Notes under the pieces: model-generated | The model's input: only the letters and a program-made list of their open reading frames with translations | Database searches by the model: none | Told to the model about the DNA's origin: nothing | Shown here: piece after piece, positions 1 to 9,555 of the stretch | How positions within the stretch are numbered: the stretch's first letter is position 1 | How the letters are laid out: each line of letters opens with the position of its first letter | NCBI RefSeq assembly: GCF_001704415.2 | Contig: NC_030824.1 | Location: 31,429,022-31,493,021 of the forward strand | DNA length: 64,000 bases | Direction of reading: 5' to 3' | Origin: Capra hircus | Lineage: Eukaryota > Chordata > Mammalia > Artiodactyla > Bovidae | Made by a program: the position numbers and the translations under genes

Positions 1-85
1 TGGTCCTCATCCTTTCGGATGAGTGCGCATGGCCCAGGATGCGCTTCCCTAGATGCTGATTGCAGCGCCTTTTCTCTCCCAGCAG

Positions 86-358
86 CCAGAAAGGAGGGCC
101 GCTACCGGGAGCCGCCACCCACTCCACCAGGCTACGTGGGCATCCCCATCACCGACTTCCCCGAGGCCCACCCGCACCCGGCCCGGAAACCGCCGGACTA
201 CACTGTGGCGCTGCAGCGGTCCAGGATGCTGGCCCGGCCGGCCGAACCTGCCCCAGGCAGCGCCAGGCCTGCCCCCAGGCCGCAGTGGCACCGGCCTGGT
301 GATGGTGACCCACACGCCGGCCCCTGTGCACCCCCGGGCCTCACCGCCGAGGAGGACG
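86..358 (+). CDS. RAPGEF2: RAPGEF2 penultimate coding exon (partial gene)
   Basis: RAPGEF2 (PDZ-GEF1) is a cytoplasmic and membrane-associated exchange factor that loads GTP onto Rap1/Rap2 in junction and neuronal signalling. This exon encodes part of the proline-rich C-terminal tail, not the catalytic domain. Visible landmarks are GRYREPPPTPPGYVG, KPPDYTVALQRSRM and PQWH, ending in EED. The upstream flank has a pyrimidine tract and CAGCAG, so the exon may start at 83 or 86. The donor follows G358 (G|GTACAT); reading past it gives an out-of-place stop at 468, so the longer ORF is not the real product. Phase-1 joining to 1356 restores the tail. The exon is very GC-rich and its residues after the KPPDY block differ from what I know of the family. 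RAPGEF6 shares this tail type and is the main alternative. Confidence 0.72.
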
Positions 359-1355
359 GTACATGCGTCTCCCCCCAACCCCCAACCCTCCGGCCCTGCC
401 TCTGCGCCCCATCTCCAGCATCCCCGATCCTGGCTGGTCTGCTCTCCCTCCAGACGCTGCCCACTTAGGGCTCCACACCCCATGCCCCTAACTTAGTGTG
501 TGCAGCTGGCTGCGTTTTGCTTCTTCCTAAGCGACTTGAGAAATAACTAAAGATTGCAGCGGGGTCCCCTGTAATAACGTGTGCATGGCTCCTTTTCCTT
601 CCCTAATCCTCATTTTTCTGGGAAAATGTTTGAACTTGTAACAAGTTCCAAATGAAAGTCGAGTGAAGAAAAACCCACTTCTCTAGAGCTTTTTTTGCCT
701 TCTCTGTATGAACCCAGCTGGCCGTTTTGGGGGTGAGAATGCAGAGGGGCAGACTGTGCCACTGCTTCCCTCTTCTGCTTTTAGGTTATTCTGCAAAAAA
801 TTGTTACAGAAGAAAGCAAAACAATTAATGAAAATTACTTATAATCCTGCCATTTACAGACAACCACTGTTAGCATTTTGTTATACATCCTTCTAGACTT
901 TATGTGTGTGTATACTATGAAAGGTCACATGCTGCTTTGACCTGAGTTCGATCCCTGGGTCGGGAAGATCCCCTGGAGAAGGAAATGGCAACCTACTCCA
1001 GTACTCTTGCCTGGAGAATCCCAGGGACGGGGGAGCCTGGTGGGCTACAGTCCACCGGGTCGCAAAGAGTCGGACACAACTGAGCTACTTCACTTCAGTG
1101 AAATTACCGTCAGTGAATTTCCAATCAGTAAATATACAATATACTCTATTTTAAACGTTTCATTGTGAATCATTAGGGAGAAAAAAAGATGAGTATTGTA
1201 AGTGACTAGACTTACAAAATAGCTACAGTATAGTGACCTAGACTTAGAAAATAGCTATGGTGTTTTTATTTTATATCGGTTAATGTATTCTCTCTAAGCA
1301 CAAGAAAATTACTTGCTTACTCATTGATTTCTTTCTTTCATGGTCGTTTTAGCAG
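359..1355 (+). other. RAPGEF2: Last intron of RAPGEF2
   Basis: The intron starts GTACAT at 359 and ends in TTTTAGCAG at 1355, with a T-rich tract before the acceptor. It contains a 5'-truncated Bov-tA SINE near 941-1098 and otherwise AT-rich sequence. No other coding signal is visible. Confidence 0.7.
941..1098 (+). mobile_element. Bov-tA SINE, 5'-truncated
   Basis: The segment begins at the tRNA B-box-like GAGTTCGATCCCT, continues through the GGAGAAGGAAATGGCAAC block, and ends with the BovB-like 3' part (CAAAGAGTCGGACACAACTG). The tRNA-Glu head is missing. It lies in the sense orientation within the last RAPGEF2 intron. Confidence 0.85.
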
Positions 1356-1381
1356 AAGATGAACAAGTGTCTGCTGTTTGA
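1356..1381 (+). CDS. RAPGEF2: RAPGEF2 terminal coding segment (PDZ-binding C-terminus)
   Basis: Too short for ORF finders. Joining G358 to A1356 gives GAA, then GAT GAA CAA GTG TCT GCT GTT TGA, so the protein ends EEDEDEQVSAV. This matches the PDZ-binding C-terminus known for PDZ-GEF proteins, which is thought to bind scaffold PDZ domains such as those of MAGI proteins. The acceptor is TAGCAG, a NAGNAG tandem. Using the upstream AG (exon start 1353) would insert one alanine (EEDAEDEQVSAV) without changing the frame. The fit of phase, residues and stop across a 1-kb intron is the main evidence for the gene call. Confidence 0.75.
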
Positions 1382-3279
1382 GGTGCGGGCTTCTCTGGAC
1401 CCGAGTCAACCGCCCAAAGGAGAGCACAAGAAGACGCCCCCTAGCGTCGGAGCCTTGGAACTCACACTCTGAGGATGGTGGACCAGTTTGCCTCCTTTCC
1501 TGCCTTAAAAGCAGCATGGGGCTCCTGACCCCTCTTCCCGTCCCCTTTGCATGTGAAATACTGTGAAGAAACCGCCCTGGCACTTTTCCGACTTCGTTGC
1601 TTGAATGCACAGCGCAGCAGTCTCCGAGCTCCCCGTCGCTGCCTGCCACGTAACACAGCATCATTCCAGATTCCAAGGTCATCACCACCGATGATTCACC
1701 CTGGCTGCACTTATCCACGCCGGGAAGGATTTTTTAAAAATCTCCCTTTTAGATTTCAATCCAGTCCTAGCACTTGGTTTCATTGGAATCATGAGAAAAG
1801 TCAGCCACGGAACTACTTGGGGCCTTTAACCCACCAAGGAAAACAAAAACGAAATCCTTTGAGTACAGTGCTCGTCCGCTTGTTTACAATGTCTTTTTTT
1901 TTTTTTTTCCTTTTTAATGAGTTTAAAGATTGTCTTCAGAGAGTAAATGTTATATCCATTTAATGATTACAGTATTATTTTGAACCTTTAAGTAGGGTTG
2001 CCAGCCTGGGTTTCTCAAAAACCAAATATGCCGGACAGGGTGTGGCCACACCAGGAAGAGAGGAGGCGGGGCACAGCCCCTCTTCCTGCGTCCTGGCCGC
2101 CCCCAGAAGTGCCCTATCCTGGAAGCATGAGATGTTAGCCAATTACCTAGATCCCAGGGCTCCCGCCCCTCCTTCCTCAGGGGCTGGGGCTCTACTGTAC
2201 AAACTGTTTGCACATGGCCGGGGAGGGACTGGGACTCTAGCGTCCTGTGTCTGAGCCTTATGGAGCACAGGGCAGCGTCACCCTTGGGCGTGCCCTGCTC
2301 CATTGAGACAGACGGCAGACCCCCTGTTTTTTAAATTATGTTTCTTTGATTTCTGTTCATTTAGCTTTAGGGCTTCTCTTGTTTGTTTTTAAAGAGAAAC
2401 GTTTATAACTGGATAGCATTGCAGTGAAAGCAGCTTGGGGTGTTGGCACTAACGCCAGCCATTCATACTGCTCTTTCAAGACAGCCTCCCTGTATCGATC
2501 AATCGGCACGAGGGAACACACGAGCCTTTAACATGAAAAAGATCAAAAAGGTCCAAAACCCGGTGCGATCCGCCAGCCTTTGCAAGGCAAGTTGGCGGCC
2601 AAAGACTGGCCCGTAAGTGGCTTTATGGACGCTGAGATGGAGAAGGCCTGAGTGTAGCAACCACCTGCTCACAGCTGCTATTAACCCCAGAAGGACTGAA
2701 CCCTCCACTCTATTTTTGTGTTGTTTTTGCACAGACTCCGGAAAAGTGAAGGCTGCCAATCCGAGTAGTACTCAGATGTGAGGAACTGCTGGTCTTGGAT
2801 TTTTTTTCCATTAAATTCAGCTGATCATATTGATCAGTAGATAAACGTAAATAGCTTCCAATTTTAAAAGTCGAATTGCAGTGTTTTTTCACTGTATCAA
2901 AGCAATGTCAGTGCTTTATTTAATGATTCTCTCCTGTATCATGGCATTTGTCTACTTGCTTATATATTACATTGTCAATGATGCATTTGTAATTTTACAT
3001 GTAAGATGCATTATTTGCCAGTTTTCTTCTCTAGGCTATGGACCTCATGTGCATATAGAAAGACAGAACTCTCGCTCTACACAAGTTGCACAAATGTTAT
3101 CTAAGCATTAAGTCACCGTAGAACATAGGACTGTAACCTCAGTTCGCTCTGTGATGTCAAGTGCAGAATGTACAATTAACTGGTGATTTCCTCATACTTT
3201 TGATACTACTTGTACCTGTATGTCTTTTAGAAAGACATTGGTGGAGTCTGTATCCCTTTTGTATTTTTAATACAATAAT

Positions 3280-3287
3280 TGTACATA
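3280..3287 (+). promoter_or_regulatory. Pumilio-type element TGTACATA in 3' UTR
   Basis: TGTACATA matches the TGTANATA consensus bound by PUM1/PUM2 proteins, in the sense strand about 80 nt before the poly(A) signals. The match is exact, but an 8-mer can occur by chance. Confidence 0.4.
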
Positions 3288-3362
3288 TTGGTTATATTTT
3301 TGTTGAAAATGGTAGAAATGTACTATGTTTATGCTTCTACATCCAGTTTGTACAAGCTGGAA

Positions 3363-3372
3363 AATAAATAAA
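3363..3372 (+). terminator. Overlapping AATAAA polyadenylation signals
   Basis: Two overlapping AATAAA hexamers (3363-3368 and 3367-3372) are followed within about 25 nt by T-rich sequence. They mark the likely end of the RAPGEF2 transcript. Earlier alternative sites were not excluded. Confidence 0.6.
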
Positions 3373-3390
3373 TATAACATAACACCATGT

Positions 3391-3794
3391 CTATATTCTT
3401 AATGACTTGTGCATGCTTTTTCTAACTGAAGCGTGAGAAAGCCTTTGGGTCTCTGCAGGAGCAAGTCCTCAGGGCACTGAGGAGGTACAGATGACATCGC
3501 CTAAGAGAGAAGAAATTAATATCGTTCATGTTAGTAGAAAATAAGATCATTCGTGTGTCCAGAATTCATAGTGTTTAATGAAATTCAGTGAAAAATGGTA
3601 TCATTGTATATCTACATAGCATTTATATCTTCCCAGTTCTTTTCCAGTAAAAATCTTTGCAGGACGCAATATTTTGATTCCCAATATATGTACTAAGAAA
3701 TAGGACCTCAGAGAATTTAAACTGGCATTCAAGATTATGGCCAGTAAGTTAGTACAACCTAGCGAGTAATTTGGAAGTTCTAACAAGTACATCA
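3391..3794. other. Intergenic, no feature seen
   Basis: AT-rich sequence immediately downstream of the gene; no recognisable repeat or coding signal. Confidence 0.4.
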
Positions 3795-4010
3795 GGGCTT
3801 CCTTAGTGGCTCAGTGGTAAAGAATCTGCCTGCCAATGCAGGAGACGTGGTTTGATTCCTGGGTTGGGGAGATCCCCTGGAGAAGGAAATGGCAACGCAC
3901 TCTAGTATTCTTGGTTGGGAAATCCCATGGGCAGAGGAGCCTGGAGAGCTACAGGCAGTGGGATCACTAGAGAGTCAGACACGACTTGGAAGCTAAACAA
4001 TAACAACAAA
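3795..4010 (+). mobile_element. Bov-tA SINE, full structure
   Basis: Starts GGGCTTCCTTAGTGGCTCAG (tRNA-Glu-derived head with A box), followed by the B box region, the Bov-A body and an AAC-rich tail. Several substitutions (for example TTGGTTGGG for TTGCCTGG) make it a moderately old copy. Confidence 0.9.
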
Positions 4011-5851
4011 GAGTATATCTAATATCTTTGTTCTTTCTGTGAGTCCTCATGTAAGGTAGGTCTGAATAATACTTAAAGTCTATGAGAAGGGCATTTATAT
4101 TTAAAAAGGTGAGAGTCAGTTAAGCAAAACGTGAGGAAATGTGAGGGTGTCTAGAAAGATGGCAGGATTTCAGTCCTGATGCTAAAGGGAAAATGGCCAA
4201 AACTTAAAAGTCTGACTGAGGCATTTGTGCAGTCTTGGTGAATAAAGTTTGAAAATCTGGCCACCACAACAATTTGGAGAATTAAGACCATTTCTGTAGC
4301 TTCAGCTGTACCTGTTCAGAATGCAGGTGCCCTGTGCGGACACCTGTGTTCTCGTGTGCTTGCCACCATCAGCTGTTCACTGTAAAAACCCTTTGCTCAG
4401 GGACACCCTATCACAACAGCAACCCATGCTGTCAATTTCTGTCATTCAAAAAGCTTGCTTTTCTCTAATGTGTTCAGAAAAATATTAAGGAACTGATGTT
4501 TTGAAGAATAACCTCTTAATCACTTTTTGTATTCTGCTGAAAATAAAATGACAGCCATGATGCCTGTTCTTACGTGTTTATGTTTTAGGTTACCTTTAAG
4601 TAGCAAAGACTCCACTCACTCCACTCCAGGGTTGTAAGAAGTATGTGATCAGTGGCTGTGACCTAGCTTCCTTGGTGTCATATTAATAACAGAACTTTGC
4701 CATGTTTTAGGGATATTGCCGAAAGCTCTCCTCCCTAATCAAAAAGACTAAACATACCTGTTCTGTTTTCATACCTGCAGGTCAAAGCCCTCCAAATAGT
4801 TCCCTTAGCTTTAACCCCTTCCTCCTCCTGGGAGGTGTAGAGTTTATGCTCATCTATAATATATTTGATCTCCAAATCACTGATAATCTCTCAAACTGGT
4901 CTTGAAAGATGCAAGCTGCTAAACAAGCATGTATCAGCACATCTGGTAGGTCTGTGTGCTTATGGATTTTCAAGGAATTACCACACTTCTATTCTTGCAA
5001 AGAAAAAGAGGAGCTCTGTCCTTGATTCCCTGATGCTGTTCTCTTTGGAAAAATAGCTTACTCAGAGAATAAAGCAAGTGCACTTGGAAGGGTCAAGTTG
5101 TTGATTGGAGAGGCGAATGATCTTGCAAATATTCACAAAGAATGTCAGGCAGCAGAGGTTGAAGTGGGCAGTAATGGAATGGAAATGAGTAGGGCATACT
5201 GCAGCCAAGGGGGCAGGGCCCTTCAGAAAGATCTTACAGCGAATAAGGGTTTGCCCAGCTGACAGAAAAAACACTGATTGGAACAAAATAACAATTTGTG
5301 AATTGCACTTTTTTCAACATTCACATTTTAGCCAAGGACAAAGCAAGCACAGTAAAATTCCTGCCTGTTTTTGAAATGATTTCTGCCCATAGATTTTACA
5401 ATGCCATGGCTACATAACAGGAACGGTTATAGAAGCTATCAAAACATTGCATGAAAGGCTAAAAAATCTTAGAAAAGGCTTTGTTTTACAGGCACTCAAT
5501 AAGATCATAATAATTTTCATTATGGGAAAACATAAGCATAGAATATAATATCTGAAGTAAATTTTTTAAAAATCTGAAGTAAATTTAGAATCAAATGACC
5601 AATTTTTACAGAGGAGAGAAACTAGTGAAGTAATCTCCATGTGGGGTATTCAACACTGCAAAAGTCAAAGCTAGTTTCATTTTCTTTTTCTGTAGCTAGC
5701 TTAATACAATGTAGGAGCTTTTAGTTTTAACTCTGATCATAGTTGACATGTGGTATGGTCTGATGGGAACCAATGCAGTAAAGACATATCCCAGTATTTG
5801 AAGTTTTCCTTAATTTATATAGATTGGAAACCTTTTTTCAAGTAAAATTAT
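4011..5851. other. Intergenic, no feature assigned
   Basis: About 1.8 kb of AT-rich sequence in which I recognise no repeat family and no supported gene. Open frames here are short and lack protein-like features. Confidence 0.35.
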
Positions 5852-5860
5852 AAAATTGAT

Positions 5861-6072
5861 TTAGGTGGACTTACCTGGTGGTCCAGTGGATAAGACTCCT
5901 TGCTCCCAATTGTAGGGAGCCCCAGTTCAATCCCTGGTGGGGGAACTAAGATTCTCCTGCTGCAACTAAGCCCATGAGCTCTAGAATTGGCACTTGCCAC
6001 TAGAGAAGCCCTCAAGCTGCAACAAAGACCCATCACAACCAAAATGAATAATAAAAAAATAATAAATATTTA
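5861..6072 (+). mobile_element. CHR-type tRNA-Glu SINE
   Basis: Begins near GGTGGACTTACCTGGTGGTC, has GGGGAACTAAGATT and a long body ending in an A/T-rich AATAATAAA tail. A 9-bp target-site duplication AAAATTGAT flanks it (5852-5860 and 6073-6081). Confidence 0.85.
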
Positions 6073-6149
6073 AAAATTGATCAAGTCAGTGTCACATGTA
6101 ACATGAAGGTGAAATACGTACAAACCTATCAGAAGTAGTCAATGAGCTA

Positions 6150-6250
6150 ATTTTACTTGTGTGCATTTCCTATGGTTCAGGCACTTTTCTCGATGCCAGA
6201 TATTTACAGATATCACCAAAGTGAACCAAAGTGCCCTCCAATTATAGTCT
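6150..6250 (-). mobile_element. L2-like LINE fragment
   Basis: The stretch around CAGGCACTTTTCTCGATGCC resembles the complement of the L2 3' end. Very diverged; the call is weak. Confidence 0.3.
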
Positions 6251-6769
6251 TCTTTTGGCTGAATGTCTCCCATCTCTCAGACCTGAGAGGGGAAAATGTC
6301 ATGACCTCAGGATCATAAGTGAGTATCTTATCAATCAGCCTTGATCACATCTGGATCGAAGATGTGAGATGCCTGACCCCAAAATTGCCTGGCTTGCCAA
6401 CCATCTAGAAGTTCCTAGACGGACACTGTGACTGGTAAGGAAAGTAAACTGACTTGAACTCATCACTTTCTCTTTGGGGAATTTCTGTGTGAAGGCAAAA
6501 AAGAGCAAATGCTTTATCTGGTCAAGATGCAGAAGCTGTGAGACGAGAGAAGTGATAAGAGTGCAAAAACCGTGAATAAGAAGAGGGTTACAAGGTCAGG
6601 AAAGTGATGCATTGATGGCAGGGGTGTTCAAAGCCAAGTACAGCAGACACTTGCCTCTTGGGGAGCAACCAAATGCCAGGGTGACATTGCCTTTGGTTGG
6701 TGAGTGTCCGGCCCCTGAACCATTCCCTGCAGCTGGTCTCTGTGAGCTGTTCTTCCTGAGACATAGATG
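6251..6769. other. Intergenic, no feature assigned
   Basis: No repeat or gene recognised. A 77-codon open frame at 6612-6845 overlaps old repeat sequence and has no supporting features. Confidence 0.3.
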
Positions 6770-6868
6770 GAGAGTCATTCCTGCTCTTTGTGCATTCTCT
6801 CTTGGTTACCTATCTCTTCAGCACCTAGAACAGTGCCTGGGATAGTGTAGAAGTTTTAGTAATGAACA
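6770..6868 (+). mobile_element. MIR/L2 3'-end-like fragment
   Basis: CAGCACCTAGAACAGTGCCT is typical of the 3' end shared by MIR and L2 elements. It is cut off by the BovB insertion at 6871. Confidence 0.4.
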
Positions 6869-6870
6869 TC

Positions 6871-7521
6871 TTCAGTTCAGTCGCTCAGTCGTGTCCGACT
6901 CTGCGGCCCCATGAATCGCAACACGCCAGGCCTCCCTGTCTATCACCAACTCCCAGAGTTCACTCAGACTCACGTCCATCGAGTCAATGATGCCATCCAG
7001 CCATCTCATCCTCGATCGTCCCCTTCTCCTCCTGCCCCCAATGCCTCCCAGCATCAGAGTCTTTTCCGATGAGTCAACTCTTCGCATGAGGTGGCCAAAG
7101 TGTTGGAGTTTCGGCTTCAGAATCAGTCTTTCCAAAGAACTCCCAGGGCTGATCTCCTTCAGAATGGACTGGTTGGATTTCCTTGCAGTCCAAGGGACTC
7201 TCAAGAGTCCTCCAACACCACAGTTCAAAAGCATCAATTCTTCGGCGCTCAGCTTTCTTCACAGTCCAACTCTCACATCCATACATGACCACAGGAAAAA
7301 CCATAGCCTTGACTAGATGGACCTTTGTTGGGAAAGTAATGTCTCTGCTTTTCAATATGCTATCTAGATTGGTGATAGCTTTTCTTCCAAGGAGTAAGCA
7401 TCTTTTAATTTCATGGCTGCAATCACCATTTGCAGTGATTTTGGAGCCCCCCAAAATAAAGTCTGACACTGTTTCCACTGTTTCCCCATCTATTTCCCAT
7501 GAAGTGATGGGACCAGATGCC
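6871..7521 (-). mobile_element. BovB LINE 3' end, (ACTGA)-tail type
   Basis: On the minus strand this reads the C-terminal part of the BovB reverse transcriptase ORF (GPITSWEIDG-like start, SEIKR/CHEIKRCLLLGRK block, MYGCESWTVKKAE, RRRRGRSRMRWLDG) and ends in a short ACTGA-type tail at the low-coordinate side. It is 5'-truncated at 7521, downstream of the catalytic domain. The coding part is shifted between two frames, so it is not functional. Confidence 0.92.
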
Positions 7522-7599
7522 CAAATTATAGATAAACTGGGCCATCAAAATCAGCCAACGTGCATTTATGTATTCATTGCCTTAAAAACTTATATTTTT

Positions 7600-7800
7600 G
7601 AAAACATTTAGGTTCACAGCAAACTCGAGTGGAATGTATAGAGGTCCCACACACCCCTCGTCCCCCACGTGCATAGCCTCCCCTGCTCTTGACATCCTGC
7701 GCCAGAGTGGTGCATGTGTCTCGAAGGATAACCCAACCCTGACAGGTCATCATCACCCAAATCCACAGTTTACATTAGGGTCACTCTTAGTGATGTACAT
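7600..7800. mobile_element. L1M 3' UTR-like fragment
   Basis: The series GGTTCACAGCAAA, ACCCCTCGTCCCCCACG, CATAGCCTCCCCTGC and CACAGTTTACATTAGGGTC follows the order of an old mammalian L1 3' region. Diverged; subfamily and orientation not assigned. Confidence 0.5.
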
Positions 7801-7805
7801 TCTAC

Positions 7806-7860
7806 AACATGCATTTATTGAAGGGCGTCTATAACTGTGCCAGTACTGGTGAATATTTAG
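7806..7860 (-). mobile_element. L2-like LINE fragment
   Basis: CATTTATTGAAGGGCG and TGTGCCAGTACTGG resemble the complement of the L2 3' end. Short and diverged. Confidence 0.35.
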
Positions 7861-8639
7861 AGTAAAATAAATAGCGAAAATTTCTTTATGGAAGTATATT
7901 TGGCAAATAAGTGACTCCTGACAAGGTTAGCAAGGATTTAAGATTAACAAGGGGAGCAAAGACTAAGAGGCTGTTTAGGAGCTAAGTTCTGTGTGGCTAC
8001 AGATGTTCAGATGAATGAAAAATGGACAGAGGCTGAGGCATCCAGAGAAGAGTCTTTGGCTCCTCCTGAGTATCGGGGAGGACGGGATGGACTGGGGCAA
8101 TGCCTGGACATTGAGGAAACACACCTAACTAGCTGAGGCTTCAGGACTAGGAGACCCTGAGAAATCATTTGGAACGAGCAAGGGAGTGTGCGATTACATA
8201 GGACAAAAATGTTTTAGATACTGTATTTGTTATTTGAGGGGCTCAGTCAATGCTCATAAAAAGAAAAAAGGAAGGAAGGAAATGAGCAGAAGAAAGGATC
8301 TGTGATGAGACAACCACCTGGAAAGAAGATCTGTTTTGGAAGGAGAACAGGATTCAAGGGTGAGAGAGGAGAAGTGGGGGTCACCCAGGTTGAGAGGCTT
8401 GGGGCCAAGACAGGAGGGAAGAACAAAAACGATTCAAGGGGAAAAAAAATCAGTAGTACTTGATGTTCAACAGGATATGAGGAATGAAAGAAAAAAAAAA
8501 TCAAGCCACCTCTCCCACTGCCACACACAGGAAAACACTTTTAAGAAACTTAAAATTCCTGTTTGGAGTGCTTAAGATGAAAGAAGCAACATTGACAAAG
8601 GTGGGAACATTGCTGAAAATGATACTGATTTTTATCTAT
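7861..8639. other. Intergenic, purine-rich in part
   Basis: No known family recognised. 8260-8500 is strongly purine-rich on the + strand (GGAAGGAAGGAAATGAG and similar), which produces long but composition-driven open frames on both strands. Confidence 0.35.
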
Positions 8640-8992
8640 TAATCTATCAGTGGACATTTCGGTTGCTTCTGCATGTTGGCTAATGTAGCAAGTGCAGTGA
8701 ATTTTGGGGTGCATGTATCCTTTTGGACCATGGCTTATTACTCAGCTAAAAAGAATGAAATAATGCCATTCACAGGAACATGAATAGACTGCCATACTAA
8801 GTGAAGTAAGTCAGACAGAGAAAGACAAATATATGATATCACTTACATGTGGAATCTTAAAAAAAAAAAAAAGATACAAATGAACTGATTTACAAAACAG
8901 ACATAGAAAACAAACGTATAGTTACCAAAGGGGGAAGGGGGAGGGGGAAATTAGGAGTTTCTGATTAACATATACACACTATTATGTATAAA

Positions 8993-9190
8993 GTGGGCTC
9001 AGACGGTAAAGAATCCACTTGCAATGCAGAACACCTGGGTTCAATCCCTGGGTTGGGAAGATCCCCTGGAAAAGGAAATGGCAACCCACTCCAGTATTCT
9101 TGCCTGGAGAATCCCATGGACAGAGGAGCCTGGCGGGTACGGTCCATGGGGTCACAAAGAGTCATAAATGACTGAGCAACTAGCGCACAC
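8993..9190 (+). mobile_element. Bov-tA SINE inside L1
   Basis: Contains GGTTCAATCCCTGGGTTGG, the GATCCCCTGGAAAAGG body and the GGTCACAAAGAGTC tail part. The flanks GTATAAA at about 8987 and 9191 look like a short target duplication of L1 sequence. The head is slightly shortened. Confidence 0.85.
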
Positions 9191-9317
9191 GTATAAAATA
9201 GATATAACCAACAAAACCCACTGTATAGCACAGGAAAAATTCAATATTCCCGAATAACCTAAATGGGAAAAGAATTTGAAAAAGAACAGATACACTTATA
9301 TATATAAAACTTTGCTG

Positions 9318-9503
9318 TGCCAGGTGACGCAGTGATAAAAGGATCTGCCTACCAATGCAGGAGACGGAAGAGGGAGATCTCCTGGGGGACGGTGGCAACC
9401 CACTCCAGTGTTCTTGCCTGGGAAATCCCACAGACAGAGGAGCCTAGTGGGCTACAGTGCAGGGGGTCACAAAAGAGAGACACCGCAGAGGACAAGCACA
9501 TGC
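9318..9503 (+). mobile_element. Bov-tA SINE inside L1, diverged
   Basis: GCAGTGATAAAAGGATCTGC and ACCAATGCAGGAGACG mark the head, and CACTCCAGTGTTCTTGCCTG the body. It interrupts the L1 3' UTR between TTTGCTGT and ACCTGAAAC. Confidence 0.8.
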
Positions 9504-9555
9504 ATACCTGAAACAGCATTGTAAAACAACTATCCTCCAATAGCAAAAAATTTAA

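Larger units (their letters stand above)
1382..3390 (+). other. RAPGEF2: RAPGEF2 3' untranslated region
   Basis: About 2 kb follows the TGA at 1379-1381 and runs to overlapping poly(A) signals, becoming increasingly AT-rich after 2.3 kb. I see no recent SINE or LINE in it, unlike nearly every other 2-kb stretch of the window; this fits constraint on a conserved UTR. It carries a T15-type run near 1891 and a Pumilio-type site at 3280. The exact cleavage site is not determined. Confidence 0.6.
8640..9555 (+). mobile_element. Artiodactyl L1 3' end with 5' inversion, two SINEs inside
   Basis: From about 8729 the + strand reads the end of L1 ORF2 and 3' UTR (ACTCAGCTAAAAAGAATG, AGTGAAGTAAGTCAGACAG, CTGTATAGCACAGG, ACAACTATCCTCCAA). 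The preceding 8640-8728 is the adjoining ORF2 segment in reverse orientation, the pattern expected from twin priming. Two Bov-tA SINEs (8993-9190 and 9318-9503) interrupt the 3' UTR, after which the L1 resumes. Confidence 0.8.

Noticed and set aside
1..358. Assignment to RAPGEF6 instead of RAPGEF2
   Set aside because: Both share the C-terminal motif and I cannot align them here, but the long gene-free downstream interval fits RAPGEF2 better. Kept as the stated alternative.
19..468. 149-codon ORF taken as a whole coding region
   Set aside because: Only about 86-358 is coding. The start lies in intron sequence before a clear acceptor, and the part after 358 is past a GT donor whose use restores the known C-terminus.
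3795..3870. Possible tRNA-Glu gene in SINE heads
   Set aside because: The A and B box-like sequences belong to Bov-tA and CHR SINE heads; they lack a full cloverleaf and the required anticodon arm.
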